From the NCBI GenBank assembly GCA_023375675.1, contig JALQBC010000032.1:62001-126000 (forward strand): 64,000 nt of DNA. Reading direction: 5' to 3'. Numbering within the stretch: position 1 is the stretch's first letter; the number at the start of each line of letters is the position of its first letter. Origin of the DNA: Cytospora piceicola. Taxonomy: Eukaryota > Ascomycota > Sordariomycetes > Diaporthales > Cytosporaceae. The position numbers and the translations under genes were made by a program. Positions 10,198-19,846 of this stretch are shown piece by piece. Under the pieces are notes generated by a model, which saw only the letters and a list, made by a program, of their open reading frames with translations, searched no databases and was not told the origin of the DNA.

Positions 10198-11820
10198 ATG
10201 GCGGAAAAGGAAAACCTCCAGTCACAATCACCGAGCCTTCAAATCTACCTGGAAAGGTTCAGATCCGACATAAAGTCACAGGACCTAAAATTATTATATA
10301 TAGCTGATCGAGGGTCTCTCCAGTTGTACTTGAACAATATTGTCAAGGAAGCAAAAGACTCTGAAACACGCTGTAAAGAACGAAGAAAAAGCAACCGGTC
10401 CCTCAAAGCAGCACAGAGCTTCTCCAGATTGGCCGACCAAGCCAGCAGCTTTCTGAACGTGTACTCGGGAATAGGGGAGATTGTCAAAGGAGCCAACAGC
10501 GACTTTGGCGGCATTGCATACGGCCTGACATTGTTGCTTGTCACCCTCGGCAAAAACAAGCAGCTCTACGAGGACCTCACCACAAAGGCCATCGAGACAG
10601 CAGAGAATTGGCTTCTACGCATTCAACGACTCGTTAAAGCTCATAACGAGAAAGGAGAAGACGAACGACGGGAACTACAGAAGCTGGTCGACAAAGTATA
10701 CGACCAGACGGAGCGTATTCTGTGCTTTGTAATCGACTACTACAGCTGCTCGTCGTGCAAGAGGATTTGGCGAGCTTTCGGCAAGCCACCACAGGTACAT
10801 CTGCAGCCGCTCATGGACGAATTCCAGGGCACCGTGGCGGACCTCATGGTTGAACACGAGGTACTCCAGGCCGAAGACTCTCGACGACTGTGTCAAGAGC
10901 TTACAGATATGAATCTACGACATTCTTCTCAGCGTCACAACGACCAGGTCCAGACTCTGACAGATTTGCTCAATTTTGGCGAAGCCGAAGTTGGAGACGT
11001 ACAGCAAATGATCTCACACTCCCAACAAACACACTCATCCAGGTCCAAGAAAGCCACATTTGGACAAAAGAAGAATTCAAGAGTTGTCAAGGTGGAGCAG
11101 GCGGATCTTGCCTTGCTAGAATCGCTACCGGTCTTTAAAGACTGGTGGAGCAGCGGGACATCTGGGCTTCTTCTGCTGAGTGGCAAGGACTACAAGAGCT
11201 ACGAAGTCAAACTGTCCTGTTGGCTATCTCCATTGGCTCTGGACTTTTACGAGAGCCTGCAGACGATGCCCAACGAAAACGAACGAAGAATCTTTGTCTC
11301 GAACGGTTTTCTTCAAAGCAAGGCATCCCGTGCGGCTCCAACAGAGGCACTGTTCCTGAAAACCATCCTGTACCAGCTCCTAAGGCTGGACAACGTCCTC
11401 TGCGAGAAGATAAACGATGACAGGATGATCAGGAGTGCTTTCACGAAGGCAGGCCTCTGTGATGATGCTGACCCAGAGCTCTCGATAGATACAGCATACG
11501 ATGCTCTACAGATGGCCTTGAGGCTTTTGAATCAAGACACTACAGTCTATATTGTTGTGGAGGATACTGTGCTTCAACGCCGGCTGGACTCTTATAGTCC
11601 CCTGAAACTCCTTGCAAGTCTAGTGTGCGACGCAGAGACGAAAGCTGCCATCAAGGCTCTCGGAATCGCACGATCAAACTTGTGGGGTATAGCAGAAGAC
11701 AATTGCCTGAGCTCAGAGGATCAGGCACTGACATTCATTGAGATGTGGGATTTAGGGAAGAGAAATAAGGGAAGAATGTACTTAGAGCTGGCCTGGAAAC
11801 AGCAAAAGGCGAATTTCTAG
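10198..11820 (+). CDS. DUF7708-domain protein, degenerate NLR/STAND-like
   Basis: Single-exon gene of 540 residues; function unknown. Residues about 60-215 match in style the DUF7708 domain found at the N-terminus of fungal NLR-like (STAND) proteins: a helical region with LNVYSGIGEIVKGA and GLTLLLVTLGKNKQLYEDL. Further helices follow to about 300. At about 322-330 comes LLLLSGKD, placed where a NACHT P-loop would begin, but the glycine/GK[ST] motif that should follow is absent (KDYKSYEVKLSCWL). Near 450-470, TVYIVVEDTVLQRR sits where a Walker B (hhhhDE) is expected, again without the acidic pair in the usual place. The protein ends soon after, with no WD, ankyrin or TPR repeats. It may be a nucleotide-independent relative, an adaptor or decoy, or a decaying NLR. 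The frame is intact and codon use is normal, so it is probably expressed. Start at 10198 is the first ATG of the frame. Confidence 0.75.
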   Translation: MAEKENLQSQSPSLQIYLERFRSDIKSQDLKLLYIADRGSLQLYLNNIVKEAKDSETRCKERRKSNRSLKAAQSFSRLADQASSFLNVYSGIGEIVKGANSDFGGIAYGLTLLLVTLGKNKQLYEDLTTKAIETAENWLLRIQRLVKAHNEKGEDERRELQKLVDKVYDQTERILCFVIDYYSCSSCKRIWRAFGKPPQVHLQPLMDEFQGTVADLMVEHEVLQAEDSRRLCQELTDMNLRHSSQRHNDQVQTLTDLLNFGEAEVGDVQQMISHSQQTHSSRSKKATFGQKKNSRVVKVEQADLALLESLPVFKDWWSSGTSGLLLLSGKDYKSYEVKLSCWLSPLALDFYESLQTMPNENERRIFVSNGFLQSKASRAAPTEALFLKTILYQLLRLDNVLCEKINDDRMIRSAFTKAGLCDDADPELSIDTAYDALQMALRLLNQDTTVYIVVEDTVLQRRLDSYSPLKLLASLVCDAETKAAIKALGIARSNLWGIAEDNCLSSEDQALTFIEMWDLGKRNKGRMYLELAWKQQKANF

Positions 11821-12131
11821 GAGGAAAGCACTTGACTTAGCGCAGAATAGAAACCGGTGGGATTGCCCACATACTATCTTTCTCGCCACCAAGCTGACCC
11901 ATTCGTGCATGTATTCATCCATCCTACATCCAGACAGCAGCCACGCGCTTGCCGTTTCGGTGCTTACTGGTAATATCAGACGTTGGACATTGATGGAACA
12001 GCATTTGACGACACATCCAACCCGTCAATGATGTTCTCCGCTTCAAGCACAAAGGTGAACTCATAGGTATTAATTCTGTAGAGGGAGACGCCGTGGAGCT
12101 GGAGTATCTGCTGATATATCAAGTAATATAT
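11821..12131. other. short convergent intergenic region
   Basis: 311 bases between the convergent DUF7708 gene and the 411-residue gene; it should contain both 3' ends. I see nothing else in it. Confidence 0.5.
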
Positions 12132-13367
12132 TCATCTTTCAAACTGCAAAGATATTCTTCCATCTTCAAAATGCTTGATGATTGTATCCTCAACATTTGC
12201 CATCTCATTCTTTACAAAATCCTGCATGTCGATCTTCACGCCAAGAACCCTATCCTCAATTCCTTCGTCTATAAGATCGTCCATATGTCTTTCGACCTCA
12301 TCTACACGCCCATCGGTGCTGTCGATCTGCCCTGAGAAATCTTCTCGAAGCTCTGCTATGTGATTCTCGAGACGCCTGTCGACCCGCTCCATGAGCCCAT
12401 CCTCCAGCTCTCCCAGTTGAGCCTTGACCTCGCGGCGTATCTCGGCCCGGAGGTCGCCGCGCATCAGCGCCATCTGCTCGGCCACAGCCTTCCTGCAGAT
12501 ACCCAGCAAGTCTGGTGAATCGAGTTCGCCCTCAGAAGAACCTGAACTAGTCCGCGGCCGTTTCAAGGACCGAGTTGAGTGGGGTGGAGGCGGTGGGTTG
12601 GGGACAAGATCGTTGTATGGCGGTGGACTCTCGGCCGAAGTCTCGAGGGCAGCCGTCTCCTGTTCATCCTTGGCACATGGCACTGGCCAGCTTTGGAGAC
12701 CATCCCCGATCACTCTACCGCCTTGGCCGCCATAAAGCTGAGAAAGATCGCTGTGGTTGATACTAGACTTCAGTGCATTCGCCGCTGCAGCATTGCAGAC
12801 CTGCGAGACAAGCTCGGACGTCGGCAAAGCTTCATGAGCGAAGTGTACAGTCAAGGCAGTTGTGTTGGCAAGCATTTGTAGAGAGCGCAGCACTTGCGCA
12901 TCCTTCTTGGACCTCGGGGCTAGTGGTATATGGATGGGAGCAATAAGCGATGATGGCTTGCTTAAGGTGAAACGCAGACAGGTCGTACGGCAGCCGGAGA
13001 GCTTGGATGCCACAGCAGCAACCTCTGGGGAAAGGGTGCTCGATGGGTTGTGCACAAGTGAAGTGACATGTTCGGGATATATAAACAGGGACACAGAAGT
13101 TTGGATTTTGTCTTTAGAAGAGTCGCGGACGAGAATCGTAGCCCTTAATCTGAAGAAGGCAGCTCTGGAAGAGGAATCGAAGAATATATTAAAGGTGATG
13201 GGGGATGAGTTGGATGAAAGTGCCAGATAGCAAGGATTTGCCGTATCTGCGTCCGTTCGGGCCCGACCATCAACGGCTTGGGCAGTGCACTCCACCACGG
13301 CCGGGGTATCGCGGATGTTGATAGTGGTGGGTGACGAAGACGTTGGCGTGGGCGCGGGCGAAGCCAT
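12132..13367 (-). CDS. hypothetical 411-residue protein with C-terminal coiled coil
   Basis: Uninterrupted frame of 411 residues; I do not recognise a named family. Residues 1-20 are Pro/Ser/Thr-rich. About 40-215 look like a folded domain, with alternating hydrophobic strands in the first half and a helical part after it. A low-complexity linker follows at about 245-285, with SPPPYNDLVPNPPPPP, then a basic SLKRPR that could act as a nuclear localisation signal, then a Ser/Glu run. Residues about 295-400 are a long charged heptad-like helix (repeated ELEDGL..RVDRRLE..I patterns), so oligomerisation is likely. No catalytic motif is visible. It lies between the NLR-like gene and the small membrane-protein gene, and is on the same strand as the latter. 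Start at 13367 is the first ATG after upstream stops. Existence is likely from length and composition; function unknown. Confidence 0.7.
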   Translation of the reverse strand: MASPAPTPTSSSPTTINIRDTPAVVECTAQAVDGRARTDADTANPCYLALSSNSSPITFNIFFDSSSRAAFFRLRATILVRDSSKDKIQTSVSLFIYPEHVTSLVHNPSSTLSPEVAAVASKLSGCRTTCLRFTLSKPSSLIAPIHIPLAPRSKKDAQVLRSLQMLANTTALTVHFAHEALPTSELVSQVCNAAAANALKSSINHSDLSQLYGGQGGRVIGDGLQSWPVPCAKDEQETAALETSAESPPPYNDLVPNPPPPPHSTRSLKRPRTSSGSSEGELDSPDLLGICRKAVAEQMALMRGDLRAEIRREVKAQLGELEDGLMERVDRRLENHIAELREDFSGQIDSTDGRVDEVERHMDDLIDEGIEDRVLGVKIDMQDFVKNEMANVEDTIIKHFEDGRISLQFER

Positions 13368-14214
13368 AACGGTCGTGGAAGAGACGTGTCACTAGCCTTG
13401 CAGCACAATCGGGTCAGTAATCCGGGGCGGGGACGGCGCGTTGGAAAAAGGACAGAACGAAATCCCCTGCGTGAGACGAGCACACACAGGATCCCCACCC
13501 TCCCAGGCTTTGGATACGTGCAGCAACAAGGCGCTGCAGCAACCCAGGAGCAGCCTTGACTCTATTCCGCCGAGTATGAATTGTATTGAAATCTCGTTAT
13601 TCGGGTCGATTCGATGGCAAAGAGATGGACAGACAGCAAATGACTTCAAGACGCCTCGAGAGTCGCGACACCCTTGCGAACAACGACACCAAGTAACACG
13701 CGTAACCTCTAACGAGCGGCCAGGGCTCTCCCAAAGCCCAGGCCTCAAGAGGTCTGTAGCTTGGCAATGGGTTTAGTTGACGGACGCGTCCTTGGTGCGT
13801 ACCTGCCGAGTGCAATGCAGTATTCTTAACGTTGCGCGGGGGTGGCGGCGCTTAAGACTCTGTTGGCGAACGAAGCCGAGTGCATGAATGAAATATGCGT
13901 TGCCGAAAGAAAAGACAGTTTGAAGAGCGCGCGATAATTCGTATTCCGTAGCGATACAGAGGGGATTGATGATGGAGATGGACATGAGGAGATGGGATGG
14001 TGATGAAGTGAAGTCGGAAGTGGCTGCACGCACATTTGTGGGTATAGTTTGGCATTGGCGTGTCTGAAAGCTAAGGAACCACACTAAGTACCTAGGTAGC
14101 TGTACGCCGTAGGCTAAGTATACCTAAGTACTTAGGTTTGAGTCCTACCGCCCGGCAGAACTCTAATTACATAAGCACCCCTCTGGTGCTACACCAACAA
14201 CTGTAAGAGATTCC
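13368..14214. other. gene-free stretch upstream of the 411-residue gene
   Basis: About 850 bases with several overlapping short open frames on both strands, none with a domain or consistent codon pattern. It contains a TACCTAGGTA palindrome (14089-14098) and ACCTAAGTACTTAGGT (14122-14137). It probably serves as promoter for the 411-residue gene and 3' flank of the next one. Confidence 0.45.
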
Positions 14215-14589
14215 TCAATCTCGATCCTCCTCTTTGGAAGACTTCCGGTCAGTGATGTTCTCTAGTAAGCTAATTTGTACATAGAAAGAAAGAAAAACTC
14301 CAATTACATTTGCGTATAGCCTGCCGCTTTCGAGCACGGCCAGTGAGTTGAAGCCCAAGGTAGATGGAGTCGAAAACCGGTCATTGGAGGGGAGTCGCTG
14401 CAAATATTGGATGGCTTGCAGTTGCATGCGACTGTGACTGGTGGATAGGCTCCCTCGGGAACTTTCTTCCCCTTGGAGAGGTCGTTGCCATCTTTGTGAT
14501 TGCCAAAATCGACGAAGGAATCGCAATGCGGGGACACACATGATTATAAGTGCTAGAATCGCGACGATTGTCTCAGTTGTAAGGGCCAT
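14215..14589 (-). CDS. small one-pass membrane protein, hypothetical
   Basis: The frame can start at 14625 (136 residues) or at the internal ATG 14589 (124 residues, MALTTETIVAILALIIMCV). I prefer the internal start because it puts a single N-terminal transmembrane segment, ending in PALRFLRRFW, at the very beginning, as in many small fungal membrane proteins. The rest is basic and Ser/Gln-rich. An alternative C-terminus exists: a possible 46-nt intron (donor GTAATTGG, acceptor TTACTAG, about 14308-14263) would replace the last residues with a different tail. It lies about 340 bases from the left end of the hAT complex. No function can be given; it may be a partner of the adjacent accessory genes on the same strand, but that is inference only. 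Confidence 0.5.
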   Translation of the reverse strand: MALTTETIVAILALIIMCVPALRFLRRFWQSQRWQRPLQGEESSRGSLSTSHSRMQLQAIQYLQRLPSNDRFSTPSTLGFNSLAVLESGRLYANVIGVFLSFYVQISLLENITDRKSSKEEDRD

Positions 14590-14625
14590 CGCTTTTGGCA
14601 GTGACGAGGATGTAAAGTGTGGCAC

Positions 14626-14967
14626 AGGATGTGCAGAGGTGTTGCTTGCTCAAAAGTATTATGTCTAATATGAAGCTGTCACCAGAAGGAGTATGACAAC
14701 TGGGCTTTCAGTATCGAAGAATTTGGGAGGGCATCGATTAAATAGCTGGCTGCTACCACCATCTAGCATGTCATGTTGGGAAACTTCGAGCCAGGTCAAA
14801 ACCCCTGGACTGAGATGAATGTATGGTGAGCATCTTGGGCGAACCTCAGATCCGAAGGTGCATATGTATTGAGGCAACAGATTTTGGACAACAGATATTG
14901 GACAGCAGATTTTGGACAGTAGAGTTGGGAGTATAGGTTTCAGGATCTGACATCACCTCGGGAGGCT
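14626..14967. other. flank between membrane-protein gene and hAT complex
   Basis: Normal-composition flank carrying three tandem 14-bp units near its end and, as its last 8 bases, the left target-site duplication gggaggct (14960-14967). No gene is seen. Confidence 0.5.
14876..14917. repeat. 14-bp tandem repeat, three units
   Basis: Three consecutive units read aacagattttggac, aacagatattggac and agcagattttggac, followed by a broken fourth. The array ends 42 bases before the hAT target-site duplication. Its role is unknown. Confidence 0.8.
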
Positions 14968-15239
14968 CAGCGTGGGCGACAATCCAAATCTGGCAATCCA
15001 ACTCGCCACATCTAGCCTCACAAACAACTCAAATCTAGCCCGGAATTAGCTAAATCTGTAAGGCTATCAGATTTAGATATTTAGCAAATTTTTACATATT
15101 TTTTAAACCCTATATATATACCTATATATACCCATTTATATACCTATCTAGATGTCTATTTTAGCCGTGATAGCCGTCTAAAAGATCTGTTAGTTACTAT
15201 TAACAGTAACGCACCTTATATAAGTAGAAATAACGGCCT

Positions 15240-16032
15240 CTGATTAGCTTAATTAAAACTACCTTTAACCTTACCTCGTCTAGCCTTAACACTACGGCAC
15301 TATTACTACTTTTCTTCTATTTCTCTTACTTATATATACCCTTACAACTATACTAAAATAACGTCTTTCTGCTCGATTTATTACTTATTTTAAAGCCTTT
15401 ACGATAAAGAAACTATCTAATACGGCCGCTGCTAATAGTAGTATTATTAGCCTATCTAACTAGCTATAAAACGTTACCTTTACTGCTAGACTATTATTAG
15501 TTATATAGTAGGTTATTTCTTTTAATCTATATAATATCCTCGTGACTAAATTAGCCGATTTACCTCGAATTACCTTTTAGAACTAGAAGTACTATATACT
15601 AAAGGAATAGATAAAGAGAAAAAGAGAAAGGGTCTTATAGATCGGCGTTTATAGCTACTTCCTTATCGAGGTCGCCTTTAACGGCTCTTAGCTTAGCCGG
15701 AAGTTCGCCTATAGCCTTTATAATACCTTTAAATCTCTAGCCCTTTTCGATAACGAGAATATAACCTTATTAGCAGCTAAGTATCTTTATAGCTATAGCC
15801 TTCGAGATTTAAATAAAGAAGCTAGTTCCGAACCTATATATAAGCGATAAAGGTCTGTTCTTAACCTATAGTAGAATAGCCTTATAAGAAGATAACTTAC
15901 CTTCGTTATCGTTATTAAACGGTTTAGAAATCTTTTTATATAATAGCTAGTTAATACTAATATATCTTTCTACGTAGTAAAATACCTTTACTTCCGTAAC
16001 CTTTTTTTACTCCACGATAAAGCCTTTATCGA
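15240..16032 (+). pseudogene. hAT transposase, N-terminal portion, RIP-degraded
   Basis: This left hAT segment should encode the N-terminal (BED-finger) half of the transposase, by position relative to the clearly recognisable C-terminal half on the other side. The sequence is full of TAA/TAG codons where CAA, CAG or TGG may have stood. I could not identify individual residues, so the assignment rests on context. It ends with the target site atcga of gypsy element G1 (16028-16032). Confidence 0.4.
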
Positions 16033-16270
16033 TATTATACACCTACCGGTAGGTTTATAGCGAACCTACTTATAAACGCACCCACGAATTTACCGTATAT
16101 TTACCGGTAATTCGGACGGTTAAACGCACGGTAATTATATAGTAAACTTAAGGTAAGTTTATAGTAAGTTTATAAGTTTATATATAGTTTATAAGAGTAT
16201 TCGGTTATATAAAGAAAGAAAGAGAGAATCTATTTTTATTATATATTATTATATCGTACTATTACTATTA
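16033..16270 (+). repeat. 5' LTR of gypsy G1
   Basis: 238 bp; the same length as the copy at 54157 and aligned end to end. It contains CTACCGGTAGG and an AAGAAAGAAAGAGAGAATCTAT stretch also present in the partner. Preceded by target duplication atcga. Confidence 0.9.
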
Positions 16271-19200
16271 AATAGTAGTTATAACTTAAATATACTCTGT
16301 TACGTATCGTTTAGCCCTTTAATACTGCGAATTAGGTTTATCGGACTATATTACGATAGTTATCGAGTTATTATTATTATAGTAGCTAATAAGTAATTAG
16401 CTTTAATCTCCGGATTTTAAAAGGTCGAAAAACGTAAAAGCGTTATTCTATTTACTTAGCCGGTATTATTACTTATTTACTATAACTTACCGGTTATTTA
16501 CTATAGGAATTCTGTATTATAATTATATCGGGTTTAAATAACGTATTCGATATACGTTTTTCGGATATATTCTTAATAATACTACGAAATTATATAGTTA
16601 TTAAAAATATTTAGCTTTTATATTATATTAAAGCAGCTATTACTAAATACTTTACCTAATACCGACTTTATATTATAAACTATAATTTTACTTTTTTAAA
16701 ATACTTAACTAACTATACTAACTAATAATAGCTTTATACTTTTTACCTTAAGTATTACTATAATAATTAAAATAAAAATAACTAACTTTATTATATTTAA
16801 AAGCGCCTTATAGAATATATTTATAAGGTATACTACTTTAGTTATTAGCTATAAAAGCCCGATAACGTTTATTTTTTTATCGTTATTTATAACTAGTTTA
16901 ATAAAAATATTAAATTTTACTATAAATTCTAATATTTTTATAACTTATAATAGTTAAGCTATATATATAATTTAAAAGAATATAAGCCGATTTATTAGTT
17001 TTTATAGAAATTTAAGTTCGAAAGCTTGTTTTATAAAGAATAAAAGCTACTTCTTAAAGTAATACTCGGTTTAAGCTAAATAAAACGTAAATAAAAAGTA
17101 ATTATTTATAACGCTTTAAAAACTCTATTCTTATTAAAATACTAACCTTTTACTTATATTTTAGTCGAATTAGTAGTTTATATAATAATAAAACCTAAAG
17201 TATTAAAAAGCCGAAAAACGATAGTTAAAATAAATAAAGAAAATAAAAAGACTATTTAAAACTTTAAATAACAATTAAAAATAATAAAAAGTATATAACG
17301 TAGTAATTTAAAGGTTTTACTTTTATTTAAATTAATAACTAAAACTATCTGCTTATATATTATATTATTTTTAATTATTTTTATAATATTACTATAAAAA
17401 AAGGATTTAGTTTTATAGGCTGTTTAAATTAACGTACTTAACTAACCGGAAATTATTTTAATATAAGTAAACTTATCGGGTAGTTTTAAAGAAGAACGTT
17501 ATATTAACGTTATAATCTTTATATTAAAAAATACCGAAGCGTTTTAACTATATAAGTAAAAGATAAGTTTATAAGTATTGTTATTTTATATATTATTAAA
17601 TAATCTTTTTAATTTCTATTATACTATTTATAAACCGGCGGCTTATTTCGAAAATTTTCGTTAATATAGTTATACCGTTTAAAGAAGTAATATATAACTT
17701 ATTAAAGACTATATATACTATATAGCCGGAGGCGGTAAAAACTTTAATAATAACTTTAATAATAGCTTAAATAATAATAACTTTATTTATAATTATAACT
17801 AAAACAGAAGCTTACTTAATTATTATTTTAATAAAAATAAAGGCTAAAATATATATAACTATAAGTATAAACTATCGATTAGTATTCTTTAACTATTTAT
17901 AAACTTATTATTTACTTAAGAGTTTAAAGAAAATACTTTTAAAAGATTTAAACTATATATTAGTTAAAATAATACCGAAAAACTTATAAAAGTATTTTAT
18001 ATAAATAATAAAGTAATAGTATAAAAAGATCTGTTAACGTTTATTTAATATTATTATATATATATTACTAATATCGAAACTCGATAATAAACTTTATATT
18101 AAAATCTCTTTACTTACCTTATTAAATTTACTTATTTATAGTTTTAAAATACTTTATTAAACGAAAAAAGATTTAACTTAACTATTTACTTTAATATATA
18201 GATAAAGTAAAAAGAGTATTTTATTATAAACTTTAATATACTTTATAATATAGCCGACGGAATTTTAAATAGCTTTTAATATATATAACGTAATACTTAA
18301 AATAATAAGAATATTTTAAACTTTACTTAACGTATTTAACGCTTTACCGTTTTAACCGAATAGCTAAATAGTTTCGTCGTTTAAAATATATAAAACCGAA
18401 TCGATAAACAAATAGTCGCCTATTATTTTAATCGCTTTAAGTATAATATTAACTCCCGGGACTTCGAATATAAGCTTAAAGCTAAATAAAAGACTTAATA
18501 TATACTCGAAAAAGAAGCTACGTCTGTTTATATAAAACTATAACCGCTTATTATAAACAAACGTTAACTTAAACTACTATAATACTAGCTTTAGCTTATC
18601 CGTTCTCGGCTATAAAAGGCCGGCTTTTAATAACTAGTTTTATTATTTAACTATTTTAATTTTTAACAGTTTAAATAAGCTTTACTTTAAGCTTAAATAT
18701 TAAAATAACCTTTATAGCTTAGTTTAAGCGATTATTAAAAGTTATTACTTAAGTAGTAAAAATAGCTAATTAAAACGCGAAAGGCCGTTTAAAACTAATA
18801 GTAGGCTATTTATAACCTGCTACTACTTAAGCTAGCGCTATAGCTACTAATTAATACTATAAACTAAAATCTCTTTAAACGACGTTATTTATAAAAGCGT
18901 TATAATTAGCTTAAAATCTTCTAACGTTTCGCTTATCCGAATAGTAAAGGTAATATAATAATAAAAGACGTTTAACTCTTTAATATAAACGACGATACCT
19001 TTTAATATAATACCGCTTATAAAGAGAAGCTAATATAAAACGGCTTTTATCCGGTCAATAAAAAAATAACGCATATTATAACGGATAAACTACCGGATAA
19101 TATTAATAAATAGATAGGCTTAAAAACGACTAATTTATTAACGAAAAAAGACCTTTAAATAATAAATATATAATAGTCGAAAACGTTAATATATATAACT

Positions 19201-19841
19201 TTAATATAAATTTATCTACTCCGAAACTATTAAACGACGATATTTACTATAAAAGATATCTGTTTTATCTAGATAATCTCCGTTATATCGATTATAATTA
19301 CGTTTCTTTATTTAAACTACGTTTCTTTAAGTACTATCGTTATTATAGTAACGTTGAAATATACCCTAGTATAATAAAATAAGAAGGTTTCGTTTTAAAC
19401 TTTAATATACCGCTTTAAGTATCGCTTTATAAAGGTTATAGTTATATATACGCCTATACCGAAGCGTACAGTTCTTTAACCGGTTATACTTTTAATACTT
19501 ATTATAATACTAAGGCTTTTAGATATATAATCTTTTAAGTAATACTAAACTTAATACTTAATACTAAGGTAAACTAAAAAGCTTAAGCTAATTTTCGAAA
19601 GATAAATAAAATAAATACCTTTAGCTAAGCCGAGTTTAATATTTTTTACTAAGCTATTTTAAACAGTTCGCTTACTATCTTATTAATAAAAATAAGAGCG
19701 TAGGTGTTTAAACGTTTAAACGTAAAACTACTAGTAAGATAAGAATTTATAGTATTATATTAAGTAAATATCTTTAACTTAATAACTAACGTATTATTTA
19801 GTTATTTTAACGATATATAAGTAAAGGTATCGGTTTTTATT
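16271..19841 (+). pseudogene. G1 internal: leader, gag and start of pol, RIP-degraded
   Basis: About 3.6 kb of very AT-rich sequence between the 5' LTR and the C2 insertion. An Asn/Gly-rich stretch near 17725-17810 (GG-K-N-F-N repeats) suits a gag C-terminus. No domain can be named with certainty because nearly every CpA and TpG has gone. It should hold gag and protease by position. Confidence 0.5.
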
Positions 19842-19846
19842 AAAAC

